Positions 32,005 to 38,584 of a stretch of DNA of 39,687 nt are shown in pieces (positions within the stretch are counted from its first letter, which is position 1; each line of letters begins with the position of its first letter). The notes below the pieces were generated by a model. The model had not been told where the DNA came from and searched no databases. It saw only the letters and a list, made by a program, of their open reading frames with translations. The translations under genes and the position numbers were made by a program. Where the stretch lies: positions 1 to 39,687 of IMG/VR virus record IMGVR_UViG_3300010401_000053; one strand, given 5' to 3'. The DNA comes from a virus.

Positions 32005-32186
32005 GGAGCCTCCGCAGATGGGTCCGGCCCCGCATAAATCGACGTCGGCCGCGCGCCGACGAGGCCGGGGGTGGTGCCGAGAGGAAGGGTGCGCCGCTCA
32101 GTGGCGGGAGAAATGGCCTCCCGGGCGACCGGACGCGGCGCTGTCGGCGTCGCCAGTGCCTTGGGTGTCTCTTTCTGGCGCTTCAC
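32001..32186 (-). CDS. Small basic, proline-rich protein
   Basis: A 61-residue protein from a GTG that overlaps the upstream stop (GTGA). It is rich in Ala, Pro, Thr and Arg (KRQKETPKALATPTAPRPVA) and seems disordered. Kept because the frame fits the chain of 4-base overlaps in this operon; an ATG 21 bases upstream is an alternative start. No function known. Confidence 0.5.
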   Translation of the reverse strand: MKRQKETPKALATPTAPRPVAREAISPATERRTLPLGTTPGLVGARPTSIYAGPDPSAEAP

Positions 32187-32578
32187 CGCCGCGCGCCTCC
32201 GATGCATGGTCCTGACTTTTCGGCGGCGGGCGGGGTCGCGGTGACGAACCTGGCGCCCGGGTGATCGCAGACCGGCTCCGTTCTATTTGCGAGGTACGGC
32301 CACGCCGTACGCGACACGGGACACGTCCACCAAATCAGCCCGGGCGCGTCGTGCCTGGCGGAGATCAAGGACGAGACCCGCCCGGAACGCGAGGCAGGCG
32401 GCTTCGAGGCGGACTTCTTCGAGGCTAAGTGGATCCGCACCAGGTCCTCCAGGTCCGACCTCAGCAGCGCGGAGGCGCGTCGGGTCAGGTCGTCTTTCAC
32501 GTCGCGGCGGGTGCGGACACCGAGCGCGGCGCGTTCACGGTCGGTGAGGTTGACGGCGAAGCGGACGATCACCTTCAC
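32183..32578 (-). CDS. Hypothetical early protein
   Basis: A 131-residue protein starting at a GTG in a GTGA overlap. The N-terminal half is helical (VIVRFAVNLTDRERAALGVR, RRDVKDDLTRRASALLRSDL, EDLVRIHLASKKS). The C-terminal half is irregular with two or three cysteines (WWTCPVSRTAWPYLANRTEP). No family recognised. Confidence 0.6.
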   Translation of the reverse strand: MKVIVRFAVNLTDRERAALGVRTRRDVKDDLTRRASALLRSDLEDLVRIHLASKKSASKPPASRSGRVSSLISARHDAPGLIWWTCPVSRTAWPYLANRTEPVCDHPGARFVTATPPAAEKSGPCIGGARR

Positions 32579-32751
32579 TTCGGATCCTTCGCCGTGAGCG
32601 CGTGCCCCATCTGAACGGTAACCTTGGCGTGGTCCGGACACAGGGAGATGAACATCGACCCGCGCTTCCGGCTCTGCACCAGATAGTCGTCGGCTGGCTT
32701 GCCGCACAGGCTGTCGTCGCTGAGTCGCGGGAACTCGCAGGTATGGATCAC
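32575..32751 (-). CDS. Small Cys/His protein
   Basis: A 58-residue protein from a GTG in a GTGA overlap (an in-frame GTG 9 bases upstream is also possible). THTCEFPR-like IHTCEFPRL, SLCGKPADDYLVQ and FISLCPDHAKV give C, C, C and H for zinc binding. Short zinc proteins of this kind are frequent in phage early operons. Confidence 0.6.
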   Translation of the reverse strand: MIHTCEFPRLSDDSLCGKPADDYLVQSRKRGSMFISLCPDHAKVTVQMGHALTAKDPK

Positions 32752-32972
32752 CTTCCGCACCAGCTCGCGACGGCGAGGGCGTGGTCGAGAGCCTTTATCA
32801 CCGTCCAGGCGCCGCCCCCGACGAAGGCGAGGATGAGCACCAGCGTCAGCGGCGCGAACCAGCGCGGCGTGCGCGCCTCCTCGATGCTGGGCGTGCGCCA
32901 CTGCGGCTGCACGACGAGGCCTCCGACGGCCTGGCGCTTCACGGGTGGGCGGTCGGTCCAGACGAGGCTCAT
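32748..32972 (-). CDS. Small single-pass membrane protein
   Basis: A 74-residue protein starting MSLVWTDRPPVKRQAVGGLV. A transmembrane helix is predicted at about residues 42-62 (WFAPLTLVLILAFVGGGAWT). Coupled by overlaps on both sides. Function unknown; it is an early-operon membrane protein, so an effect on the host envelope or superinfection is possible. Confidence 0.65.
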   Translation of the reverse strand: MSLVWTDRPPVKRQAVGGLVVQPQWRTPSIEEARTPRWFAPLTLVLILAFVGGGAWTVIKALDHALAVASWCGR

Positions 32973-33304
32973 CGTCCCCTCCTGGCGCGCTGGAGCACGG
33001 CGCGCGCGGCATCCCCGATCGGGTGGTGCTGGTTCTCGAAGTGGTAGGCGACGCGCTCGGCGAGCTCGAGCAGGTCGCGGCTGGCGGCGAAGAGGCGGGC
33101 GAGGTTCAGGCTCTCGACCGTCTTCCCCGCGACGCCGGCGAGCACGGCGCCGTCCTTCACGCAGACGAGCGGGCCCCAGCTGCCGTCGACGACCTCCCAC
33201 TCGCCGGCGGGAAGCCGGAGTGCCTGGTTGACCCCGGCGGGCCCGGGCTGCTCTGGCGACGCCGGCGGCGGGCCGACCAGGTAGAGCGGCGGTCGCTCGC
33301 TCAC
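32969..33304 (-). CDS. Hypothetical early protein
   Basis: A 111-residue protein from a GTG in a GTGA overlap. The centre is compact (GEWEVVDGSWGPLVCVKDGA, VLAGVAGKTVESLNLARLFA) and a helical end follows (ASRDLLELAERVAYHFEN). Resembles small accessory proteins of phage early regions; no function recognised. Confidence 0.65.
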   Translation of the reverse strand: MSERPPLYLVGPPPASPEQPGPAGVNQALRLPAGEWEVVDGSWGPLVCVKDGAVLAGVAGKTVESLNLARLFAASRDLLELAERVAYHFENQHHPIGDAARAVLQRARRGR

Positions 33305-33873
33305 AACCAGAAGGCCTCCGCAGGTTCACCGAACCGGGCATGCGTCTCGCTCGCGTCGACGCGCATCGGCATGATGAAGGCTCGCCAGTTCTCCCCCGAC
33401 AGGCTCAGCAACTGATACGGGTCCCCAATGTCGTCCTCGATGGACGCCGGCTCTCCGGCATAGCGCATTACCGGCTCGATGGTGCGTAACAGCAGCGCCC
33501 GGTTCAGAGCGCGGCCGGCGATGATGCCGACCGATGTCCGCCTCTCGGTTTTCCCGGGCGACGCGCACACCGGGCAAGGACCGAGCGCCTCGAGCGCCCA
33601 CTTCCAGAGCTGCGTCAGGTCGATCGGTATGGGACGGGGGCGCGCGGACCACTCAGCCAGAGCAGGCCCTTTCGGATGGGCCGGAAGATCGATTGCATCG
33701 TCGTCGACCTTGAGCATGGTCGCGCCCCAGCCGTTCGTCGTCCAAAGCCAGGTCGCCCCGTCGTGCTCCCAGCGGAACGTCCTGCCAAGCACGTCCCCGC
33801 TGGAGAATGGGACCGCGCCGCCATACCGCTGCCAGCAGCCGTGCAGCAGTCCAAACGCGCTTCCTGACATCAT
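33301..33873 (-). CDS. Hypothetical early protein
   Basis: A 190-residue protein beginning MMSGSAFGLLHGCWQRYGGA. It has aromatic-rich beta strands (TFRWEHDGATWLWTTNGWGA), one C-x2-C pair (GPCPVCASPGKTERR) and a helical stretch (IAGRALNRALLLRTIEPVMR). No family recognised. Either of two adjacent ATG codons may be the start. Confidence 0.65.
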   Translation of the reverse strand: MMSGSAFGLLHGCWQRYGGAVPFSSGDVLGRTFRWEHDGATWLWTTNGWGATMLKVDDDAIDLPAHPKGPALAEWSARPRPIPIDLTQLWKWALEALGPCPVCASPGKTERRTSVGIIAGRALNRALLLRTIEPVMRYAGEPASIEDDIGDPYQLLSLSGENWRAFIMPMRVDASETHARFGEPAEAFWL

Positions 33874-34283
33874 CGCGAGTCCTCCGCCGGCCACCAGGTC
33901 ACCGCTTTGCGCCCCGTGTCCGAGTCGACTTCGGATGCTCCCGACGTGACGAGCCCCGCGCGCTCGAGCTCGGAGAGGCGGCGGCCGATGCGCTGGCGCC
34001 ACCACTCGATCCCCTTGGAATCGTCGCGGGCGCGCAGCTGGGCGAAGCTCGCCAGCGTCTTGCACGTCCGCCCCGGCCACTCGCGGACCAGGTCCAGCGC
34101 CGCACGCTGCAGCTCGCCCAGGCGCTGCGGGTCAGCCTTCAGCTCCGCCGCGGCCATCGCCGACGTGCGCTTGTCGCCGTCGGAGTAGAGCGGCCCCGTC
34201 GGCACCGGCCGCCCCGGCTCCGGGTCGAAGAGCGTGCGCATGGTCGAGCGCACCTCGAGAGGGTCCACGGCCTGGCGGCTCAT
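33870..34283 (-). CDS. Winged-helix-like DNA-binding protein
   Basis: A 137-residue protein. Residues 55-130 (LGELQRAALDLVREWPGRTC, KTLASFAQLRA, WWRQRIGRRLSELERAGLVT, DTGRKAVTWWP) follow the helix-helix-helix-wing layout of winged-helix proteins, ending in a beta wing. The ATG overlaps the HNH stop (ATGA). It may regulate the early operon or assist replication. Confidence 0.65.
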   Translation of the reverse strand: MSRQAVDPLEVRSTMRTLFDPEPGRPVPTGPLYSDGDKRTSAMAAAELKADPQRLGELQRAALDLVREWPGRTCKTLASFAQLRARDDSKGIEWWRQRIGRRLSELERAGLVTSGASEVDSDTGRKAVTWWPAEDSR

Positions 34284-34768
34284 GCGGTTGCCCCGATCGG
34301 GAGCGACGGCTGAATGCGTTCACGCCGCGCGAGGGCGAGCCTCGCCCGCAGCTCCGCCGTCACGGTGACGTGGCACGGGCGGCACAGCGTCCGCGCGTTC
34401 TCCAGGCTATGAGCTCCCCCCTCGGCCAGCGGGACGACGTGGTCGGCCTCCCAGCACGCCTCGGGAGGAAAGCCGAAGCCGAAACGAATCCCCTTCCGGC
34501 GTTGCTCGAGGATCCAGCGGCGAATCGCCTCGGTGTCGCGCTCGCACCGCGCGCACACGCCGTGATCGCGGCGCTCCACCGCTCGCCGGAAGCCGCCCTG
34601 GTGCGCCTGGGCGAGATAGGCATCGACGCACTCCTGGCTGCACCAGAGCCGCCGGCGACCTTCGCACTCCTTCCGACACCAGGTGCAGAGCCGGCCCCCG
34701 TTAGATCCCCGCTCGCCGTTCCTGCCACTGCGCAGGTCGTGGAGGCTCTTCCCCTGGCGCCGGGTCAC
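34280..34768 (-). CDS. HNH endonuclease with extra zinc sites
   Basis: A 162-residue protein from a GTG in a GTGA overlap. Zinc-type cysteines precede the nuclease: LCTWCRKECEGRR, LWCSQECVDAY and VCARCERD. The HNH core is CWEADHVVPLAEGGAHSLEN (D109-H110, N124) and CRPCHVTV (H133). HNH proteins with this N-terminal Cys region are found in phages and as free-standing nucleases. This is the second HNH gene in the genome, far from the terminase. Confidence 0.85.
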   Translation of the reverse strand: MTRRQGKSLHDLRSGRNGERGSNGGRLCTWCRKECEGRRRLWCSQECVDAYLAQAHQGGFRRAVERRDHGVCARCERDTEAIRRWILEQRRKGIRFGFGFPPEACWEADHVVPLAEGGAHSLENARTLCRPCHVTVTAELRARLALARRERIQPSLPIGATA

Positions 34769-35205
34769 CGGCGCGCCCCCGGATCGATGCCGAGCGTCTC
34801 GGTGAAGATCTCGATGCAGTGCCCGCACATCCCGCCGGCGCAGAGGAGGACTTCGCGGATGGCGTCGAGGAGCTTGCCCCGGTCCGACTGCTCGAGCGCC
34901 CCGACCTCGTCGCCCAGGCGGAACACCGTGCGGCACGGCTCGCACTGGTAGGCGGCGCCGCGCAGGCAGGGCCTCTGCCCCGTCGGTCGGCAGCATTCGA
35001 AGATGGCGAGCGACTCGACGCGGGCCCGGAGGGTGCGGGCGTGGACCTTCGGCTTCACCCCATTGCTCAGGTTGGGCGTGGAGCGGACGTCGTGCCCCAG
35101 GCGCCGGCACTCCATCACCTGGCTCGCCTTCTCCAGCTTCAGCGGCGCGACGGAGCCGACCACGTGCGTGTGGCACCAGTGGGCGACGCTGGCGGGAGAG
35201 TTCAT
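34765..35205 (-). CDS. Cys-rich early protein
   Basis: A 146-residue protein starting MNSPASVAHWCHTHVVGSVA in an ATGA overlap. ECCRPTGQRPC, YQCEPCRTVF and LLCAGGMCGHCIEIF supply many cysteines in C-x2-C-type pairs, so more than one zinc site is likely. The rest is helical and basic. No family recognised. Confidence 0.65.
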   Translation of the reverse strand: MNSPASVAHWCHTHVVGSVAPLKLEKASQVMECRRLGHDVRSTPNLSNGVKPKVHARTLRARVESLAIFECCRPTGQRPCLRGAAYQCEPCRTVFRLGDEVGALEQSDRGKLLDAIREVLLCAGGMCGHCIEIFTETLGIDPGARR

Positions 35206-35480
35206 GCGGCCTCGTGCACGTCGCGACGGTGACGCCGGAATGTCCCGGGCGATGGGAAGGTCATGTCGCAGCACTCGAGCGATTCAGGGACCGCCGGCGC
35301 GGTCACAGCGAGGCTCTGATTGCGCTGGGAGATGCCCCGGCAGACGGTCGAGCAGAAGCGGCGCGCCGACCAGGTCGTCCAGGAGTCGTGCGGGCGCGGC
35401 CAGAAGGGGCGGCGGCACACCTCGCACGCCTTGCGCTTCAGCTTCAGGCCGGAGTACGGTCCGCGCGCCGGCGAGCTCAT
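35202..35480 (-). CDS. Small zinc-finger-like protein, first gene of the early operon
   Basis: A 92-residue protein. The N-terminal ACEVCRRPFWPRPH and RRFCSTVCRG give two C-pairs (treble-clef-like). The C-terminal CCDMTFPSPGTFRRHRRDVH resembles a C2H2 finger. It is the first gene after the attP region, with a long hairpin just upstream (35501-35539). Likely nucleic-acid binding; could act as an early regulator. Confidence 0.65.
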   Translation of the reverse strand: MSSPARGPYSGLKLKRKACEVCRRPFWPRPHDSWTTWSARRFCSTVCRGISQRNQSLAVTAPAVPESLECCDMTFPSPGTFRRHRRDVHEAA

Positions 35481-35500
35481 GCGGCCCCCGAGAGGCCGAT

Positions 35501-35539
35501 AAGGCCCCTGGCTGGGTCCCGCCCCGAGCCAGGGGCCTT
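35501..35539. terminator. Long perfect hairpin upstream of the early operon
   Basis: AAGGCCCCTGGCT and AGCCAGGGGCCTT form a perfect 13-bp stem with a 13-base loop. It lies between attP and the first early gene. There is no T-tract on either side, so it may be an attenuator, a protein-binding site or a factor-dependent terminator rather than a simple terminator. Confidence 0.55.
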
Positions 35540-35961
35540 GCCGGTGGTAGGGAAGCTGGCGCGCCTCGCATTCACTCGAACCGGGAGCGGACCGTCACCG
35601 CCGAACCTGCGCGCAGACGGGTTCCCTTTGGCGCGTGCCTTGGCGGGCGTCCCATGGCGCCCGGTGTTGCAGGTTGAGCCGCCGCGGCGCACCGGAGGGA
35701 ACTGCACTGCGGGCTGTCCGGTGGTGCGGATCGCCTTGTTGCTCGCTTCGCCAAGGAGGGTCCCGTTCATGCGACCGGAACGGAGACCGGTTGGAAGGAG
35801 CCGCGGGCGGCCGACGTACGTCACAGACTCAGTCCGACGTGCCGGCTTTGGTGCCGTTGAGCACAGCAGAACTTCCGAGCCCGCGACCGCCGGCGGACGC
35901 TGGCGGACGATCGCGGTCCGACGTGTTACACTCCGCGGCCTTGAAAAACAGGCGGGGCCGG
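35540..35961. other. Non-coding region next to attP
   Basis: About 420 bases with no convincing gene on either strand. Open frames crossing it are artefacts that read through the tRNA segment. Near its right end, TTACACT (35926-35932), followed by a GC-rich stretch, resembles the -10 and discriminator of a stable-RNA promoter about 30 bases before the tRNA start. The matching -35 is weak. Confidence 0.5.
35927..35932 (+). promoter_or_regulatory. Possible -10 element for the tRNA-Arg 5' half
   Basis: TACACT, preceded by GTGT and followed by CTCCGCGGCC-like GC-rich bases, sits about 30 bases before the tRNA first base (35962), as in stable-RNA promoters. No good -35 hexamer is visible (CGGACG at the ideal distance). 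If integration replaces the host 5' half, this phage sequence would have to drive the tRNA gene. Confidence 0.3.
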
Positions 35962-36005
35962 GCGCCCATAGCTCAGTTGGATAGAGCGTCGGACTACGAA
36001 AGTCA
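35962..36005 (+). other. attP: attP core: 5' half of a tRNA-Arg(ACG) gene
   Basis: 35962-36000 matches a bacterial tRNA-Arg(ACG) from base 1 to the end of the anticodon loop: acceptor strand GCGCCCA, D-arm GCTCAGTTGGATAGAGC, anticodon 5' stem TCGGA and loop CTACGAA. From 36001 the sequence is unrelated, so the 3' half is missing. The integrase gene lies about 670 bases away. GACT-ACGAA-AGTC around the break is a small inverted repeat, as integrases use at the crossover. Site-specific recombination in the anticodon loop is inferred. Confidence 0.8.
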
Positions 36006-36086
36006 GGATTCAGACCGTCCCACGAGTAGAAATTAGCGGTCGTCACACCCTCGGAGTGCTCCCAACGACGGGCCCACACGTCACAC

Positions 36087-36647
36087 TTATGCATTGAGGC
36101 CCCCACGCATCGGAGCATGACGATGCGACCATCCGACGAATCTCTTGGCGGGGCTCTTCGCGAGGAATCTCACGTGGGCGGAATCGATCTGCGAGAGGCT
36201 CATGCGTGGCCTGACTCGCCTGCCACGGTCCGCCCGCCTCGTCACCCGGAATGCAAGGTCCGCGAGCTGATCGTGCGCCTCTTCGGCACGGCGGAACTCG
36301 CGTCGGAGCCGCTCCAGCTGGGATTCGCGAGCTCCGCAGAAGAACGGCGCATTGGCGATGACCTGCCTTGTCTGGCTGGCATGGTCAATGCCGCGGCCTT
36401 CTCTTCTCACCCGACCGGACAGCTCGTAATAGACCACGTCCAGACGGTCCAACACGAGCTGGAGCATGGCGCCCTCTACACGCCGCAGTGTCCGAGTGGT
36501 CACTCCTTCGCACCGGACCAGCCCCACGACATCGTCCCTTCTGACGCCCGCAAGCCTGGCCACATCGTCCTCATCGAGCCGGAACAGCTGCATGACGCCC
36601 ACGATCATGTCGACTGGGAACGCGCCCGCAAGCGCCTCGAGAGTCAC
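36087..36647 (-). CDS. Putative regulator next to the integrase
   Basis: About 186 residues from GTG at 36647, 20 bases after the integrase stop; the ATG at 36608 is an alternative. Codons end mostly in G/C, supporting this strand. Residues 20-60 (FRLDEDDVARLAGVRRDDVV, then TTRTLRRVEGAMLQLVLDRL) look like an HTH. The C-terminal half is Arg-rich and helical (LERLRREFRRAEEAHDQLAD). It is co-transcribed with the integrase and sits between it and attP, so an immunity or integration/excision regulator is plausible. No family recognised. Confidence 0.6.
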   Translation of the reverse strand: MTLEALAGAFPVDMIVGVMQLFRLDEDDVARLAGVRRDDVVGLVRCEGVTTRTLRRVEGAMLQLVLDRLDVVYYELSGRVRREGRGIDHASQTRQVIANAPFFCGARESQLERLRREFRRAEEAHDQLADLAFRVTRRADRGRRVRPRMSLSQIDSAHVRFLAKSPAKRFVGWSHRHAPMRGGLNA

Positions 36648-36666
36648 CTGGCCACCCGCAGACGGC

Positions 36667-37560
36667 TCAGGAGTTGCGATCGTCGCTCTGGCTTTGAGTC
36701 GACCGGTGACGAGGAGGGCCGATGAACTCGACCCCATCCTGCAGGAATGACTGGGACAGGTGGGCATAGCGCTGGGTCATTTTCATGGTGCCGTGCCCGA
36801 GGTACTTCTGCAGCCGATAGATGTCGCCGGTGTTCTGAACGTACCAGCTGGCGAAGGTGTGGCGCAGGTCGTGGAAGTGCAGATCGTCGAGCCCCGCCTT
36901 GCGTCTGGCCGATTCGAACGCGGTCCGGATCGACGTGACCGCCTCCCCGCGGAACCCGAAGATCCGATCGTCCGCCGGCCGCTTGCGGATCCCGCGCAGG
37001 CAACGCGCCAGCTCTGGCGACAGCGGCAGCGATCGCGCCTTCCTCGTCTTCGTGGTTTCCTTTCGGAACGTCAGCATGCCGTAGGGCGGGACATCCCAGT
37101 TGACGTCGCTCCATCGCAACGACAGCAGTTCGCTGAGCCGGCCCCCCGTGTGCAACGCCGCGACCAAGATCGGCTTCAGGTGCTCCGACGCTGCCAGGAT
37201 GAGCCGGTCGGCCTCCGTCTCCGTCAGGAAACGCATGCGGCCCGGGCTCTCCTTGAACGTCTCGACGTCGCGCGCCGGGTTCGGACCCGGATGATGGCCA
37301 CGCTTGATCGCCCAGGAGAAGAATGCCGACAGTGTGGCGATCTGCCGGTTGACCGTCGACTTCGAGATCCCATCCTCGAGGCGCGCCGCCTGGAAGGCCT
37401 CGATGCGCAGCAGCGTGATGTCCTTCAGACGCAGGTCGCCGATCGAGCGCTCGAGGATCCGGATGTTGCTGGCCGTGGTGCGCCGGTCCTCCCAGCGCAG
37501 GTTGTGATGCTGGATGAACTCGGCCGTCAGTTCTCGGAACCGCGGACCCCCGAAAAACAT
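36667..37560 (-). CDS. int: Tyrosine integrase
   Basis: A 297-residue site-specific recombinase. The N-terminal core-binding domain spans about 1-100 (STVNRQIATLSAFFSWAIKR). Catalytic residues are R141 (HTGGRLSELLSLRW), a lysine in RKETTKTRK (K171 or K174), H230-x2-R233 (FHDLRHTFASWY), H256 (YLGHGTMKM) and nucleophile Y265 (TQRYAHLS). It lies about 0.7 kb from attP and is driven by a near-consensus promoter. It would insert the phage into the host tRNA-Arg gene. Confidence 0.95.
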   Translation of the reverse strand: MFFGGPRFRELTAEFIQHHNLRWEDRRTTASNIRILERSIGDLRLKDITLLRIEAFQAARLEDGISKSTVNRQIATLSAFFSWAIKRGHHPGPNPARDVETFKESPGRMRFLTETEADRLILAASEHLKPILVAALHTGGRLSELLSLRWSDVNWDVPPYGMLTFRKETTKTRKARSLPLSPELARCLRGIRKRPADDRIFGFRGEAVTSIRTAFESARRKAGLDDLHFHDLRHTFASWYVQNTGDIYRLQKYLGHGTMKMTQRYAHLSQSFLQDGVEFIGPPRHRSTQSQSDDRNS

Positions 37561-37690
37561 CGCCGTGCTCCTGTGGGGCGGGATGGAGTGCGGCGTATGT
37601 ACGCGAATTCTCCGCGCCGGGCAACAACAATTTTAAAGAGCCGCCCGGGACCGCGGACGATGACCTGTCGAGGGCAACCTGCCAGGGTTT

Positions 37691-37710
37691 GCCCCCGCGG
37701 CCCCGGGGGC
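37691..37710. terminator. GC-rich hairpin ahead of the integrase
   Basis: GCCCCCG-CGGCCC-CGGGGGC: a 7-bp perfect stem with a 6-base loop between the promoter at 37776-37804 and the integrase start. No T-tract follows. It may attenuate integrase transcription or simply shape the leader RNA. Confidence 0.35.
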
Positions 37711-37775
37711 TCAGCTCATGTTCGGAGGTGTTACGGGTTGCCGTCGTCATCGCGCCCTGGCAGGTCACGAGGCGC

Positions 37776-37804
37776 TATATACGCTTCGGAGGGAGCACTG
37801 TCAA
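37776..37804 (-). promoter_or_regulatory. Strong sigma70 promoter reading toward the integrase
   Basis: On the minus strand: TTGACA (37804-37799), exactly 17 bases, then TATATA (37781-37776). The -35 is a perfect consensus and the -10 matches five of six. This is the best promoter seen in the window. A leader of about 210 bases precedes the integrase start at 37560. The 312-base gap 37561-37872 holds this promoter, the operator and the hairpin, and no gene. Confidence 0.75.
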
Positions 37805-37819
37805 GTGCCTCCTGACAGT
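37797..37819. promoter_or_regulatory. Inverted-repeat operator overlapping the -35
   Basis: ACTGTCA-AGTGCCTCC-TGACAGT: perfect 7-bp half-sites separated by 9 bases (23 bp in total, centre spacing suited to a dimeric repressor). One half-site contains the -35 TTGACA of the integrase promoter, so bound protein would block it. The cognate repressor is not known; the HTH proteins of this genome are candidates. Confidence 0.6.
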
Positions 37820-37872
37820 ATTTTCAGGGATACCCCGACTAGGCAGGACTGCATAGGGCCCCGTTTTTCGGG

Positions 37873-38499
37873 TCAGGCGAAGGGGACCCCGGTCCGCAGG
37901 AAGTTCGCCGCGGCCGACCATGCGAGCCCCGGCCGCTCATAGTCGCCGTGCTCGTAGCCGGGGCACTCGAAGTCGATCACCGAGCTCGGCCGGCGGGTGA
38001 ACCCCTTCCAGCCGGACTGGCCGAAGGTCGACATCTTCACGACGTCGTCCTCGCGCGAGAAGAGGTTCACCGCCCGGGTGTAGTGCCCCGCCTTGTCCGA
38101 CCAGTCGTCGCGGCTGGAGAGGATCGAGCCCATCAGCACGACGCGGTCCCAGAACACGCGCGGCCCGGGCGCGTCCGTCATCGCGTGATCGACCAGGTAG
38201 CTCCCCATCGAGTAGCCGACGCCGTCGAGGACGATGCCGCCGCCGTGCAGCTCCTCGAGCTCGAGCAGCTGCTGCGCCACCCACCGCTGGAAGCGTCCGA
38301 CAAGGCGCCGGCGCACGGCGCCCCCGACCCACGGAAAGCGGACGGCGAAGGCCGACGTCCAGCCATACTCCCAGAGCAGCACGGCGACGATCTCCGGGTT
38401 GCCGGCGCGCAGCTGCGGCTCGAGCCCGGCGGCCCAGGCCTCCGCCTCTTCCTTGCTCGTGTGGAGGCCGTGGGCGAGGATGACGGCGCGCTTCGGCAT
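37873..38499 (-). CDS. Alpha/beta hydrolase (serine hydrolase)
   Basis: A 208-residue protein. The oxyanion-type start AVILAHGLHTSKEEAEAW, nucleophile elbow GVGYSMGSYLVDHA (S97 in G-Y-S-M-G), acid in FSREDDVVKM (D151 or D152) and histidine in CPGYEHGDYERPG (H184) form a full catalytic triad in order. No signal peptide. Start at the ATG at 38499; a GTG at 38541 is an alternative. It is the last gene of the late strand, just before the integrase promoter. Possible esterase, deacylase or lysis accessory; substrate unknown. Confidence 0.82.
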   Translation of the reverse strand: MPKRAVILAHGLHTSKEEAEAWAAGLEPQLRAGNPEIVAVLLWEYGWTSAFAVRFPWVGGAVRRRLVGRFQRWVAQQLLELEELHGGGIVLDGVGYSMGSYLVDHAMTDAPGPRVFWDRVVLMGSILSSRDDWSDKAGHYTRAVNLFSREDDVVKMSTFGQSGWKGFTRRPSSVIDFECPGYEHGDYERPGLAWSAAANFLRTGVPFA

Positions 38500-38566
38500 C
38501 AGGCCGCACCGCAGATGATCGGCGGGAATGGCGGCGGCCACGGCCCCAGCCGGATCTGTGGGTCCG
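38499..38566 (-). CDS. Possible proline-rich mini-gene
   Basis: An open frame from a GTG at 38566 encodes about 22 residues (PDPQIRLGPWPPPFPPIICG) and stops in a TGATG overlap with the hydrolase start. The overlap pattern fits the coupling used elsewhere, but the short length and missing ribosome binding site make it doubtful. Confidence 0.2.
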
Positions 38567-38584
38567 GCACCGGTCTCAGCGCCT

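Noticed and set aside
35635-36118. Open frames on both strands across the attP region, one reading APIAQLDRASDYES
   Set aside because: That peptide is the well-known false translation of a tRNA-Arg gene; the opposite frame is its antisense. No ribosome binding site or codon bias supports either.
36117-36725. Plus-strand gene in place of the regulator at 36087-36647
   Set aside because: Third-position G/C bias and coupling to the integrase favour the minus-strand frame.
37850-37880. CCCG-AAAAA-CGGG just after the hydrolase stop as a terminator
   Set aside because: The stem is only 4 bp and no T-tract follows, so it is too weak to call.
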